Assembly: GCA_905183005.1 (NCBI GenBank)
Contig: CAJJDO010000047.1
Coordinates: 11,180-75,179, forward strand
Length of the DNA: 64,000 nucleotides
From: Paramecium pentaurelia
Taxonomy: Eukaryota; Ciliophora; Oligohymenophorea; Peniculida; Parameciidae
Direction: 5' to 3'
The position numbers and the translations under genes are program-made. This document shows positions 25,751-38,977 of the stretch, in pieces; positions within the stretch are counted from its first letter, which is position 1; the number at the start of each line of letters is the position of its first letter. The notes beneath the pieces were generated by a model that was given only the letters and a program-made list of their open reading frames with translations, was not told the origin of the DNA and did no database searches.

Positions 25751-27715
25751 ATGAGTTATCCATGTTTAATGCCTGAAGATGGCTAACCACTTTAAATTCA
25801 ATCTAAAGTATTTGTTGTAGGTAGATTAGATAAATGTCATCTTAAAATAGATGTAATTATTTCTTATTAATAATAGCATCCATCTATTTCTAAACAACAT
25901 TGTGAAATTTTAATTTAAGATAAAGTTCTAATAGTTGATAAGTAATCACTTAATGGAACATTTGTAAATGGAGTTAATGTAGGAAAAGGACAATAATTTG
26001 AAATATTTAGTGGAGACATAATCTAATTTGGAAAATACCCAATTCTTTATACATTTTATAGTGATACAAAGATGGCATATAAATAAAAGAAACCTAATTA
26101 ACCAGTTAAAGATATGAAGATATCAGTTGTTGATTTTGTAAAATAGAAAAATTTAGAATTCTAAAATTAACAAACACCAACTATTTAATAATAATCTTCT
26201 TAATAAATTCCATTTCAATAAAAACATTTCAGTCCTGATTCTATACTTATGGCAGAGAAATAAAGAATAGATGATACAACTTAGGATTTGATTAAAAATA
26301 AAAATATTGAAACAGCATAATAAATAATATCCTAATTAGAAAGAGAAAACAATGATCTAAGAACATAGGTATTATAATAATAGGCTGATTATGATAAAAA
26401 GTCATAAGCATTTCTTGATTTATAATTTAGATATGAAAAATTATCAAGCGAATTTAATAATATATAAGTATATTAAATAGTTATAAACTATTATTATAGA
26501 CAAAGTATCAATCAGTAGAACCATTTACAAAGGATTTATAAACTAAATTAGAATTATGTAGAAAAGAGAATGAACTTAGATAAGCAGAAATAGAAGAATA
26601 TAAGATAACAGATATTGGAAAGAAAATAGCAATATAAAATGTATATATATATTATTAATAATTATTAAGTCTGAAATCTAATAATTAAGAAAAATATTAT
26701 AATTAAAAGATGAAGAAATTTAAGGATAAAAAAAGTAAATTACTTAATTACTCTCTAATGTTTCAGGAAAGTAATATTGTTGTATAAATATATAGTCCTT
26801 AACATCATATATAAATGCTTGAATAAAATTCTAGAGAACTTACATAATTAAAAAAACAATTAATTGAGTGGGAAAGTAGAGATAATGAATGCAGTAGAAA
26901 ATGGACATAATTACTTTAGGATAATGCAAGAAAGGAAGAATAAATTAGAGCTTTAAAATATTAAATTGATAGATTAACACAAAATATTTAATCTATTCAT
27001 TAAGAATTTGATATGAAGAATCATGAATTAAATAAAAGAATACTATAAATTATTGATGCTCAAGGTGATTAATAATAAAAAGAGGCTGCTACATTTTTAG
27101 TCTAATAAATTTCTATAATTTCTGAAGAAAGAAGAGTTTATTTAGTTGAAGTAGAAGAATTAATAAGGTCAAGATAAGAAATTATTACTGAATTAGAACT
27201 TTTGAAAAAAGAAGAGTATGTAATTCCTGATGGAACTAATGTGACATCTTTGATTAAGGCTTTAAGATAGAGAGTAGAAGAATTAAATGATATTTTAAAT
27301 GAATATAAATAAAGAGGTAATAATAATATATATATATAAATTTATAGATAGTTTTGATTAATTGGTAATTTAAAAGTAATTGATTGAAGAATTAGAATAG
27401 AAATTAAATTTGGCAGATAAAAAAAATAAATAATTAGAATTATAATTGTTTTAATTAAAAAATACATCACCTCAATATTAGGCTGAAACTTAATTTGAAT
27501 TCTTTACTAAAAGAATTAATGAGTTGACTGCTTAGATTAAAGATCAATAAAAGAAAATTAATTAATTAGAGGGTGTTGATTAATAGAAAGAGTTTTAGAT
27601 TTAGAATATGAAGTATCAACTTAATACAATCAAATTAAATGATTAGTAGATTATTAATCCTATTTTATAAAATGAATTCAAGAATGAAAAATTAGGTAAT
27701 GAATTTGATACTTGA
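25751..27715 (+). CDS. FHA-domain coiled-coil protein
   Basis: A 615-aa protein in five exons (introns 26468-26499, 26641-26669, 26771-26795, 27317-27347). Residues about 15-100 form an FHA domain with the phosphothreonine-binding features GRLDKCHLKID, the serine of SISKQHCEI and SLNGTFVNG. The remainder, from about residue 150, is a long coiled coil rich in Q, E, K and L. FHA domains read phosphothreonine marks and the coiled coil gives dimerisation or a scaffold. The substrate and location are unknown. Similar architectures occur in centrosome/basal-body and vesicle proteins, but I cannot choose between them. It is followed at 64 bp by another same-strand gene. Confidence 0.88.
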
Positions 27716-27779
27716 TATGATAACAATTGTAATTTTATTCATAAATTTATTGAAAAATATATAAATAAATATATAAATA

Positions 27780-28757
27780 ATGAAAAATCAATTAACATTA
27801 ATAGAATCACTTTATTTCTAGAAAAAGAAAAAATTATTAAAGGACTCATCTATATAGAAATAGAATAAAGAACAATAAAAGAAAATTAATAATACATTAT
27901 AAAATAAATAAGAATTAGCAAAATAGGGAGAGAATTATTATAATTTTTTAATTGAAGAAAAAAAAATATAGAGATAATAATTATAATCTTAGGGATTAAT
28001 GTTTTCTGATTAAAATTTGGGTTTATATGTGGGAAATGAAAAATCATAAATAAATAATGGAGTTATAAGTAGAAAGAGAAGAAATATTAGAAATCTTGAT
28101 CCAAATGTTTTATTGTAGAAGACATAAAGTAAAAATGAGAGTTCTATTGAAAATGAAAGTATTAACAAAATTCAAAAATTAAAAGAAAAGATGAATTTAA
28201 TTAATGAATCGTAACAATTATTATAAGATACAGATATAATGTCTACTTTATAAATCAAACCTATTTAAAGTAATTTAATAAATTTATACTCTCCATTAAA
28301 ATTACCTTTAAAATAGAAATCATCTTCTTAATATATGAAAAAGAGTGATGATGGATTTTTATAATCTCCAATAGATAATTATATTTTAAAGAAATTAGAG
28401 AAAATAGCTGAAGGAAATAAAGATTAATAGTGTATTTAATAATTTTCACCTGAAAGGGTATATTTATTAATAATTTTAGGCTTAAATAAGATAAGTAAAA
28501 AAATTGTTACCTATTCAATCTTTAACAAGACATAAAAATTCATTTTTTGGAGAGATGACATAATAAAGAAATTCAGTTGATTTTCAATCTGAATAGTATC
28601 GTGATAATGTAAATAATTTGTTATATAATTTAATATTTAGAATTCTTTAAATTACAATAAATAATAATCTGATTAATAATTGTCACAAATGTATAACTAA
28701 TTAAAATAATTAAGTTCTAATAGATACTAAAGTATCAAAAGTATTGATATATTTTGA
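27780..28757 (+). CDS. Hypothetical Q/K-rich protein, 307 aa
   Basis: Three exons (introns 28458-28479 and 28609-28640) give 307 codons plus stop. The first 110 residues are a charged coiled-coil-like stretch. The middle carries a basic cluster (ISRKRRNIRNLDPN) and the rest is low complexity with many serines and asparagines. I recognise no domain. It sits between two coiled-coil genes on the same strand with gaps of 64 and 94 bp. The intron phases and total length fit the frame, so I am fairly confident of the model but not of any function. Confidence 0.75.
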
Positions 28758-28851
28758 TAATAATAATTTACTATTTATTATCTATTATTTTTATAACAAT
28801 ATATTTAAAATACATAATAATTAATTTAAATAAATTGATTTTCATATCATA

Positions 28852-31800
28852 ATGGAAAGAAAACCAATTGGAGAGAAACTTAGCAATATAAGTGCTTTAA
28901 TTTAAAAACAATAATAACCAAAAGAGTATTAATTTCATAAATCTAGTTCATAAGATGACCAAGATGAAATGAAGCAATATAAAATGATTTTTCCTAATAT
29001 GAATAAATAAGAAAGTTAAGAAAAAAATTAGTTAAAAGATTCTGACAAACTATAATAAGTTTAATCTATTATATAAGAATAAAAACAATTTCAAAAGTAT
29101 CAAACAATATCAAACTATTTTTAGTGATATTTCAAAACTTTTGAATAGATTAGGTAAGATATAAGAATAAAATCCTCAGTCAAATACTAAAACCATAAGT
29201 ATTAACCAATAATAAAGTCCTTAAAGCCCTTTTGAATAAAGTCAGAACTAAACTCCTAATAATAGAATGACATAAAGTGTATCCGTTTTACCTAAATAAG
29301 GTACACCGGCACAACCTCCATAACCAATTCAATTATTTGTATAAAATAGTCCAATTAATGATTAATAATTTAGAAATTTAAAAGAATAGAATGTAGATTT
29401 GTTAAGATAAATTGCATAATTGTAGCCATTATAATAAGTAGTAAACGATGTAATTATATATTAAATTAAAATAGTTAAAACTTTTATTATAATAATGTAA
29501 TGATAGAATTAGAGAATAACAAAAGTAAATCGATATAATACTATAAGAAAACATTTAATTGAAACAATAAATCATTATTATTGATTAAGAAAAAGTAAAT
29601 AATAAAAGATAATTTGATGAAATTATGGCAAATACATCATTAATTCATTAGAGAGATATGTAGTCAATTAGATTTTAAGCATAAGAGAATTTAAATGCAT
29701 TAGAATCTACTTGGAAATAATAATATGTATTATTAAGAACAGAAAATGAGGCTATTATAAATAATTTGAATACTAAATTAGCAATAACATAAAAGGATAA
29801 TTAAAGTTAATAGGATCTCATTAATAACTTATTAGTTTAGAATAAAGAACTATAATAAAATTTATGTAATTATTCTTTAAAATTTAGAAAGCAGAATAAC
29901 TGATTTAGGTTTTACTTAATAAACATTAGTATAAAAATAATAAGAATTTGAATAGTTGTAGTATAATTATAACAATTCTTTAGAGAAATATGAAATAAAT
30001 ACAAAATAAATGATTAATTAAAATTTGGAAAAATAACAATAATATGAAAAAATGATACTTGAATTAAAATAACATAATGATATTTTAAGTTAATAAATTG
30101 TTGAATTAGATTAAACTCATAAATAATTAATTTCTAATTAACAATTGAAGGTATAGCATCATATAAATGGTAAATTAGAAGAAGTATAAAAAATGAGTAT
30201 TATTGAAAAATAATAAATTCAATAACATTATGAAGAAAAATTAAATAAATTGAATTCTGATGTAATATATATTATAATTATAAATTAGAAAGAATCATAA
30301 ATTAATTAATAATAATAATAGATCATATATTTAGAATAAAAATTAGCAATATTAATTTAAGAAAACAAGACTTTAGTAGATTAATTAAATAAAGTATAGA
30401 AAAAAGCAGAAAATCTTGAATAAATTATGATCACCTAAGAAGCAGCATATTAAAATTTAACAAAGGATTCATAATATAAGACTTTATCAATGACTAAATA
30501 AATTTAAGATTTAAATTCTATGATTGGAAATTTTAATTAGAATTATAACAATTAATAAACTAGTACAAGAAGATCAGATAATAATGAATTTACAGATAAA
30601 AATATATAATTAGAATAATAATTAGCTTATAAAAAGGAAGAAATGGATTTACTTTTACATCATTTAGATTAAGTATTTGAAATAAATAGAGATTTTGAAA
30701 ATAAAATAAAAACATTGTAAGCTCAACTTGAATTAATGGAAGAAAAAAGCAATAGAGAATAAGATTAATATAATAATTAAATAAAACAATTAAAATAATA
30801 AAATGAAGAATTAAAATAAAGGGTTGAAGTGAGTATTTAAATAGAATAATAAAAAGATTAATAAATTAAAGAATTATAATAAAAATTATAAGAAGAGGAA
30901 GTTTTAAAAAGAAAATAAAATGATTTAATTTAATCAAATGAAAAATAACAATTTTTGGAGGTATATCTTAAAGTAATATATTTTAGCAAATAAAACAATT
31001 AAAAATAAAAAATGTTGAATTAATCAATCAAAATGAAATTTTAGAGTAAAACCTAAAAGAAATTAAAGATAAATATGATTAGTCTTTAAGAGAATAAAAA
31101 GAATAGTAATAAGTAATGTTATATTTAAATAATTAAAGCGATTTGAAGAATAAAAACTAATTATTGAATAGTAAATTCAAGCTCTTTAAAAAAAAAATTA
31201 AGAATAACAATTACCAATTGTTAATTAAATAAAAAGAGATTTTAGATCAAATGAAACAGATAAGTAATAAACAGATAAGGATTATTAAATTAGAAATCTA
31301 GAATAAAAAATAAAAGAATATGAAAAGAAATTGAAAGATTATGAATTAAAATAAAGAACTATTGATGATATTTAGAATTAAAATAAATAAATGATTTAAC
31401 ATTATGAAATTAAAATTAAAGAATTAGAATTGAGAATAGGTACATATGATGATCAAATTAAGCTTAATAATAAATAAAATTCTATTTAATTAGCAAAAAT
31501 AAAGAATTTAGAATCATAATTATTGACATGTGAAGATGATATATAAAGATTAAGTGATATAAATTAAAATTTAGAAAATCATATTGCAAAATCAAGCTCA
31601 ATGAAAGTTTCTTCTTAAACAAATAATAATACAGAATTATAAAAATTATAAGAAGATAATTTAAAATTATAAGAATAGTTAAATTAAATAAAAAAAGAGA
31701 AATTAAAAATCATCTAAACTTATGATAATTAAATAAGTTCATTATAATAATAGAATTAAAATAATTTAGATTAAATTAATTATTTAAAAATGGAAAATTA

Positions 31801-32062
31801 ATAAAATTAAGATAATTTTAATGATAAAATATAAAATTTAGAGTAGAATATCAAAGAATTATAAAATTAGATTAATTTATTGAAAAATGAAAATTAAGAA
31901 TTATAAATTAAATTTGATGATTTAAATGAATAAAATAAATTTTTATAAGAATAAATTGCTAAATTAAAAAAAGAGAAAGCTCATATGACAATGAAATTAA
32001 TGCATTCTGGAATAGCAAATCTTGTTAGTAGTTAAGTATCATAAGTTTAAGATAAAAATTGA
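28852..32062 (+). CDS. Large coiled-coil protein, 1,018 aa
   Basis: Seven exons with introns at 29097-29124, 29450-29474, 29866-29887, 30262-30288, 30961-30986 and 31113-31138; the spliced length is exactly 1,019 codons. The first 180 residues are low-complexity and Q/P/S-rich. From about residue 190 to 1000 the protein is almost pure coiled coil, with heptads of L/I and runs of Q/E/K/N, and it ends shortly after a methionine-containing helix. This is the profile of centrosomal, basal-body or Golgi scaffold proteins, but no family-specific motif is visible. Most glutamines are written TAA, so the gene is invisible under the standard code. Confidence 0.85.
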
Positions 32063-32141
32063 TGAAGCTATTTATTTGATAATATTGAGTATTATAAATA
32101 TTAATAATATTATAAGGAGATATGTGAATAAGATATTATAA

Positions 32142-34806
32142 TCAATTTATAAATTAGTTGAATTTTGTGTTGTATAATAATTGTGGGATGAATTTGCTCA
32201 TAAATGTTTCCTTCTTAAAAATATATAATTCTGCATTACAATTTTAGGTAAATCTAGTTACTGAAGATACTCTATTATGTTTTAGATTCTTTATCTTTTT
32301 TACAAGTATATTATGATTATTTATTAAATCAAATTATTTTGGAGTTGTATTTGTTAATGATCTTCTTGCAACACTATATTAGAATATATAATATTTACAT
32401 ACTGATATTAAGATTATAGATCAAGAAGTCTTTTAGATTTACTTTTTAATCTGTCAATACAACTAATTGAATTTTCTGAAGATAAACATGAAGAATTTTC
32501 TAATGATTTGTTATTTAATATATTTTCCATATTTCCAATAGTAGCTTTTGATTATCTTGGAGCAATAGTTTAATTTTTAAGTCTTTTTTGAGTTTGTCTA
32601 GATTGGGATCTTGATTTTTTCTTTTCTTCAATTTCAGTTAAAATCATATCAGCAAAGAAATTAATATTTTTTGCAACATTAGTAATATTAAATTCATTAA
32701 AAAATTCTGAATATTCTTTTTGTTTATCAATATCAAAAGCTATTTTTACATCTTAAATAATATAATCATTTTATAAAATTTTAATTTGCTTTTCACATCT
32801 ATTTTAATTAGTTTAATATTTAAGAGCAGCCTCTTATATTTTATGTAAATTATGTTTAACTTTTTTACTAATTTTTCTATCTTAACTTTATCTGATATTT
32901 TCATGATTAAAATATTCTAGTATGATATTTTTTCTGCTTACTCTATAATGAAAGACTGTACAATTTTTGGCTATATGATGTGGTCTATCACAAATATAAC
33001 ATCTTAATTTTAATGGTTTGAGATTATTTTCAACCTCAAGACAATCTTTCATAAAATAGAGCTTTAATAAATCACTCTCAAGTGGCTTTGCTGCCTCCCA
33101 TAAATCAATTCTTGTTAAACTCATTACATTTACAAAATCAATTGATTTTGCAGAAGCATTTCTTGGTTTTCTCCCAAAGAAACCTATTTCACCAAAATAG
33201 TCTCCTTTTTATAATGTTTTTAAGAGAGTTTCTCTTTAAGTTATACATATATTAATTTAACCATTTTAAATGAAATAAATCTTATCATTATCAAGTGAAT
33301 TTTCTTTAAAAATATATTCTTCAGGTCCTAAAATCTATTCATTTAAAACATAAACTAATTTATTAATTAATTAAGGAGTGAATTCTTTACTAAATAATTA
33401 TACTTTATGTAAAATTCTTCCATTCATTAAACATATAATTTCTGTTTTTAAATTTGCTGATAAACTTCTTAATACATATTATTCATAATTTCTAGCAATC
33501 TGAGCTGATCCTGCTAACCATTCTAAATAATTTTTAACTCTACTTTATAATTCTTTTGGTATACTTTTTTATTTAATATATCTAAAATTATATATATATA
33601 ATAAATATACCTAATAATTTTAGAATTCTATATCCTTTACTCTTATATTTTCTCATCTTCCCCTTCTATTATAAGCATAAAACTAGACATGCTATAACCA
33701 AATATTGCTGATGCCAAAACCATAGCAAATATAGCAAATATCATTTCAGTTTGTGTATTTGCATTAATATCTCCATAACCAACTGTTATCATAGTTGTTA
33801 CACTAAAATAAAAAGCAGAAATATATTTGATTTCCCAATCTGCATTATCTATACCATATTTATGCATCCATGTAAGATGAACTTATTCATCTGTATATTC
33901 AATAATATTCCAAATACAAGCTATCCAATGAGCAATACTTAAAATTAAGCATGCAATCTTTAAAAATTAAATAATTTCTTAAAATGATTAAGCCAATGTA
34001 AAAGATTCTATTAAAATTTTAATAAATGAATTTACCTTCTAATTTTTAAAGTATTTTACTGATTTTAAGAACTCTTAACAATCTTACAATTTTTATAAAC
34101 TTAAATAATCTTACTATTTTTATTAATTAAGCTTAAGATTCTTCAGCATTGAACATTTGATCATAAGGTAATACTGCTAAAAAATCTAACCAAAACCATA
34201 ACTTTAAATAATTAATTGCAATTTTCTTTCTATCATAAATAATTTCACCTCTAAAATACATAAACAGAAGTACCTATAATAATAAGCAAATTTAAAATTA
34301 AATGCCATATCTATATAAAAAAACACATCCATCAATTAATTGAATATCTAAAATCCAAAACTTAACTCTACTGAATATGTTAAGACTAATGGAATTTAAA
34401 TCATTTGAACAAATATGAATATCATGCTTACTAATTCCCACATAAGTCTAAATGTTGAATTTGGATTGGAAACTTTTGGTAAACTCAATATAAATTATTT
34501 AATTCTTTTCTTAAGAGATATTTATGATATATCTATGCTTTATCTATCTTACAGATAATATATTATATCCCTTGCATCTTTATCATTTACACTTATGATA
34601 GTAATTAATTGCCTTTATTACTAAATTTGAACTTTAGTAATGTCTGAAGCTTTGTCTAAAGTTAATGTATCATTTACCTACCCAAATATTCTAAATTGTA
34701 TTCCTAAGAGATCTAAGTCATACGTAGTATAAATAATAAATGTTTACTTAATTTATTATAAAAACTTGAATAACGATTTCTAATCAATTACTGAATTAAC
34801 CATCAT
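32142..34806 (-). CDS. Voltage-gated K+ channel with cNMP-binding domain
   Basis: An 851-aa protein in five exons (introns 34251-34273, 34008-34035, 33582-33610, 32374-32402). Six membrane segments are visible. S4 is arginine/lysine-rich (KIVRLFKFIKIVRLLRVLK). The pore has the K+-selective TVGYGD filter near residue 327, followed by S6. After a C-linker comes a cyclic nucleotide-binding fold with GDYFGEIGFF and RNASA (about 510-530). A cysteine/histidine motif (CYICDRPHHIAKNC), which I recall from ciliate members of this family, follows, then a serine-rich tail. It probably sits in the plasma membrane and shapes excitability and swimming. The start is uncertain: the same frame stays open about 110 codons further upstream without an ATG. 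Confidence 0.92.
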
Positions 34807-35171
34807 AGATTGTCGAACAATATTAATCAAAAAGAATAAGCTAAGCTAACAAGAATATATGGTAATAATTAATAGGATAAATTCAATAAAAATTGATAAT
34901 GTATGAAAGGGATAAATTAAAGCAGAAATTGGATTGATATTCAATATTTTATTAATAAAAGGTTTTTTAAATAATTATAGAATGTATTTAGAATATAAAA
35001 TAGATTAAAAAAGAAGAAATTCTTAAAACAAATACTCAAATTAAATATTATATTTTGATGGGAAAGTAAACTCATCAGAGATTTATATATCGTTAGCAAA
35101 AAGAATTGTTTTGGATAATAATAATAATAAAATGTTATGGGTTAAATAAATAAATTATTATTCTTTAAAAA
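34807..35171. other. Intergenic with open but ATG-less frame
   Basis: This 365-bp gap lies between the K+ channel start and the phosphatase stop. On the minus strand the channel's frame remains open for most of it, reading hydrophobic residues, but without an ATG. It is either 5' UTR that happens to lack TGA or an unrecognised upstream exon. Confidence 0.4.
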
Positions 35172-38016
35172 TCATTAAAGTTACTCTTTTGTAATTTAAT
35201 CTGGTTAATTCTTAGTTAATATTGTTTAAAGTGAATAATCTTAGTTCTATTAAGTTTAATCATTAATTTCTTTTTATTGTTATTATTATTATTAACCAAT
35301 AATTTAATAATCAGATTATTATTATATAATAAATTATGAATTTTCATCCTATTTACCTTAATCAAAATATTATTCTTATTACTATTATTACTATGGTTTT
35401 GTTTATTCATTAGAAATTTATTAATTTTATTTAGATTATTACATTTTGGAGAGACAATATTATGCTTTAACCTAATTTAATTTATCTTTATCAATTTTTT
35501 TAATATCAATTACATAATAACTTGATACTGGTCTATGATCACTATCTAAACATTCATTTCTTTTATAAAATTTTTATTCAAGTTTAGTTCCTTCTTTATG
35601 CCTAGCCAAAATTCTATCACACCAAGAAGGTGTCCTTTATTTTTTGGATGTATCATAAATTTAAGAATTTTTATCATATTTATATGTTGGTAAAAAATCT
35701 ATAACACCTTCTTAATAGTATTATAAATTTTGATTTTATGCTTTGGATTTGATTAATTAATCTTAATTAATCAAATAATTTAATATTTGTTTAGCTTAAG
35801 GATGATTTTAATCTTTAGAGATATATGATTAATATGATTTAATTTTATCAACAGTATCTTGATAAGATAAATCAATTCTAAAATTCATATCTCCAAAAAA
35901 GAATGAATAATCTAAATTATTCAAATTAGTTTTATATTTTGAATTTAAAAATGCTTTTGAATGAATTTCTTCAATATCTTATAATCTATATTAATTTTTT
36001 TTATTACCTGAAGTCATATGACAACAATTGAATCCAATCTAAAATAATTATATTAATATTTATACTAATGAATCATCAAATTTAAATTTAACAAGTACAC
36101 TTCCTTTATTACCAAGAGTTCCTCTTAATCCAGTTTTGACTACATCTGTTTCAATTTTGGTTACTCTTGAAATTTATGATGTTTTAACAAAAATAGATAT
36201 GTATAAACCTACTAAATCAGATTCAGCAATTTTAGCATATGATTCTAATTTTTCTAGATTTTGTTGAAATAAATTATTCCATAATAAAATTGTTTTTTCA
36301 TTACTCATAATAACAATATTTTATGGATTTAAATCAACAATTTCTTAAAGTCCAAATACAATAATATCTGGATTTGATAATTTATTTTCTTATAAATTTA
36401 GGATATTATTAGAAAAATCAGTTGTTATAGGATGATTTCCACCAACATTCCAAGTTACTAACAATACAGATATTTCATGATTTACACAATATTATTTTTC
36501 TTATTCAATTATCCATTTATCAAAATGAGTATTAGCATCTGATCCTATTAATAATTAATTTATTGTATTTTATTTAGTATCATCTTCAAATTAACGATTA
36601 TAAAATCTTTCTATATTATTATATCCATCTTTAAGCATACCCATAAATCCCCTTTTTCCTTCTCTTGCCATTTCTGATATAGTACTTCCTGATCCAGAAT
36701 ATAAGAAACTCAATTAATCACCATTATTAGCCCACATATTTTTATATTTAATAATGAGATCATGTAATAACTTTTTATTTGATTCATCAAATTAATTTAA
36801 AATACCATCATTATCAATATAATTCAATTATAATCTCTTATCCTTTAAAGATAAATTTAAACTAAATAAAAATAATTTACTCATAAATAAATTAGTTCTA
36901 TCTAAACAATCTAAACAATTAATTCTAAATACACCTTTCTATTAATTAATAATTTAATGATCTTTTTCATAATATTATGAATATTATTCAAGTGTGTTTT
37001 TAAATTATTAAATATATGAATTTAATCCTGTAGATTTACCATTTTTTATATGAGCATGAAAATCAATCTATTAATATTTAACATGATCTAATTAACTTTA
37101 TTAATATTAATAATAAAAATTCTCTGTTAATAATTATTCAATTTATCTATTATTTTACATTAAATTAACACAATATATTTAACCATATCTTCTAAGTAAA
37201 TTAAAGTGTTTTACAAAAGCAGCTTATGTAAGTTCTTTTGATCTTGTCAATTTTATACTTGAAACACCATCTTGATTCCAAAATATAGGTACTGAACCAC
37301 GTATAGCAACAAAACTGATTATAATTTCTCCTTTAATTAGAATCTATTCTGTTTCTATAAAATTAGCCACATGTCCATCATCATTTATTCCTCTTGAATA
37401 ATATCGTGTTCCTCCCATAAATCTACTTCTTCTAGATATCAAAACTACAGTAACTAATTATTTGTCTATATATGATTCTATTTATTCTACATATCCTTAA
37501 ATCATAGGTAATTACCAACTAGATGAGATTTTATTTTCTCTAAATCCACTTAATAATTTCTAATTCCAAACAAAACTATTTTCAAATTTGTTAAAATGTC
37601 TTGCAAGTGTAATATCACCATTTATGGAAAAATAAAATCCTTATTATAATAATTTCTTTTGATTTCCTAAACTCTCCAAGATATCTTTATTCTAAATGTT
37701 TTAATCCTGGAATGAATTAAAATAATACTTCAATTGCATAATATGAAACTTAATCTATTTAATATATGATTTATTCTTTAATTGTTGCAACTTTTGTACA
37801 TTCTTCAACTAATACTAGAAATGATTTATTAAAAGTCTTAAATATTCCTAAAATGTAGGATATTCTTTTATCTCCTTTGAGTTTCTCATTTACATTTTAA
37901 TTTTTAGGACATTCTTCAATAATTTAAGAATTACGATGAATCTTCAATTATGTTGTAATTTAAGGTAATTCAGATTTAATCTAATAAGAGTAAGATTTAA
38001 CATACAATAATGACAT
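35172..38016 (-). CDS. Synaptojanin-like SAC1 + inositol 5-phosphatase
   Basis: A 931-aa protein with two introns (37707-37728 and 36039-36065). The first half is a SAC1 lipid phosphatase domain with the catalytic C-x5-R motif NCLDCLDRTN (Cys360, Arg366). The second half is an inositol polyphosphate 5-phosphatase: WNVGGN (about 530), QEIVDLNP, FGDMNFRIDL, PSWCDRILA and SDHRPVS. Both enzymes remove phosphates from membrane phosphoinositides, and their union in one chain is the synaptojanin arrangement used in endocytosis and membrane recycling. No proline-rich C-terminal domain is seen. Instead the tail (from about 850) is a glutamine-rich, TAA-coded stretch. Convergence with other genes is not tight on either side. 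Confidence 0.93.
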
Positions 38017-38100
38017 TTTGATATGCAGTAAGGTAAAATAATTTCAAATTAGTCATGTATTTAAGTATATTAATAATGTTTATATTTAATTTAATTAATA

Positions 38101-38795
38101 TCAATTAAGTTTTTTGGAAAACTGATATCTATGTTTACCAGTCTGAAGGATTTCGAATAATTAATTAGAATAGATAGATGGATCATCATCTTCATTAGAT
38201 AAGGAGGAATCAAGAGAAGTTTCATTGCTTTCGAACTATAATTGTAATAGATAATACTCTTTCATCAGTTAATGATGATATAGTTTCTTAGGTGGGCATA
38301 TGAAAATTTTTAGTAAGTTCTTAAAATTTATGTTAATAAAATTATTAATGTCTTTGTTGTTTTCCCAATCTTTCTTATACAATAATAACCTATAAATTAT
38401 CACATTATTTTGACAATGTATTTTTTTATCTTTTTAGATCATGCAATTCAGTTTACAATATACAATTATCTTCCTTTTATTAATTTAATTCATATAGAAT
38501 CTTTCTTCTTTCTTCTTCCCATTTTCTTTAACTATTCTTAAAAATATTTGGATTAATCAATTTCTCAATAAAAATAATACGATACTTATATTGGTTAGTT
38601 ATGATACTATATTTATTTGGTTACAAATTCTATAAAAGTAAATGAAATTTTGGAATGATTGAAATATTATTCAAATAATTGCATTTATTATTATTATTAA
38701 GTGTATTCATTAATATTATGTTGTGAAGTACTTCTATGTTTCAGTATGCCATGTTAATGATTCTAATAAATATCAAATTTTAGATTAGTGCTCAT
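38101..38795 (-). CDS. Small hypothetical protein, model uncertain
   Basis: Two minus-strand open segments can be joined by a 44-nt GT..AG gap (38537-38580) into 216 codons ending at TGA 38101-38103. That intron is longer than all others here, so the model may be wrong. The downstream segment alone has its own ATG at 38493 and encodes 130 aa. A further 27-nt intron near 38440 is possible. The C-terminal half reads well as protein, with a KKDWENN motif, a serine-rich acidic patch (SLSNEDDDPS) and the ending QFSKKLN. No family is recognised. It lies between the 5-phosphatase and the divergent helicase gene. Confidence 0.45.
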
Positions 38796-38977
38796 TGATT
38801 TTGGTAAAGTTTCTTCCTTTCCTTTTTATTTTCTTAATTCTAATATTCAATATATGTTATTTACTTGCATAATTGATTCCAATGGATTTAGGGGTAGTTT
38901 AATTCATAATTTAAATTTGTAATTGTTAAATATATATTGTTAGTTTGAACCAAAAAAATAAATGAATTATTTTAATT

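Noticed and set aside
35216..35410. Asparagine/lysine-rich minus-strand frame
   Set aside because: Out-of-frame reading of the glutamine-rich tail of the SAC1/5-phosphatase gene.
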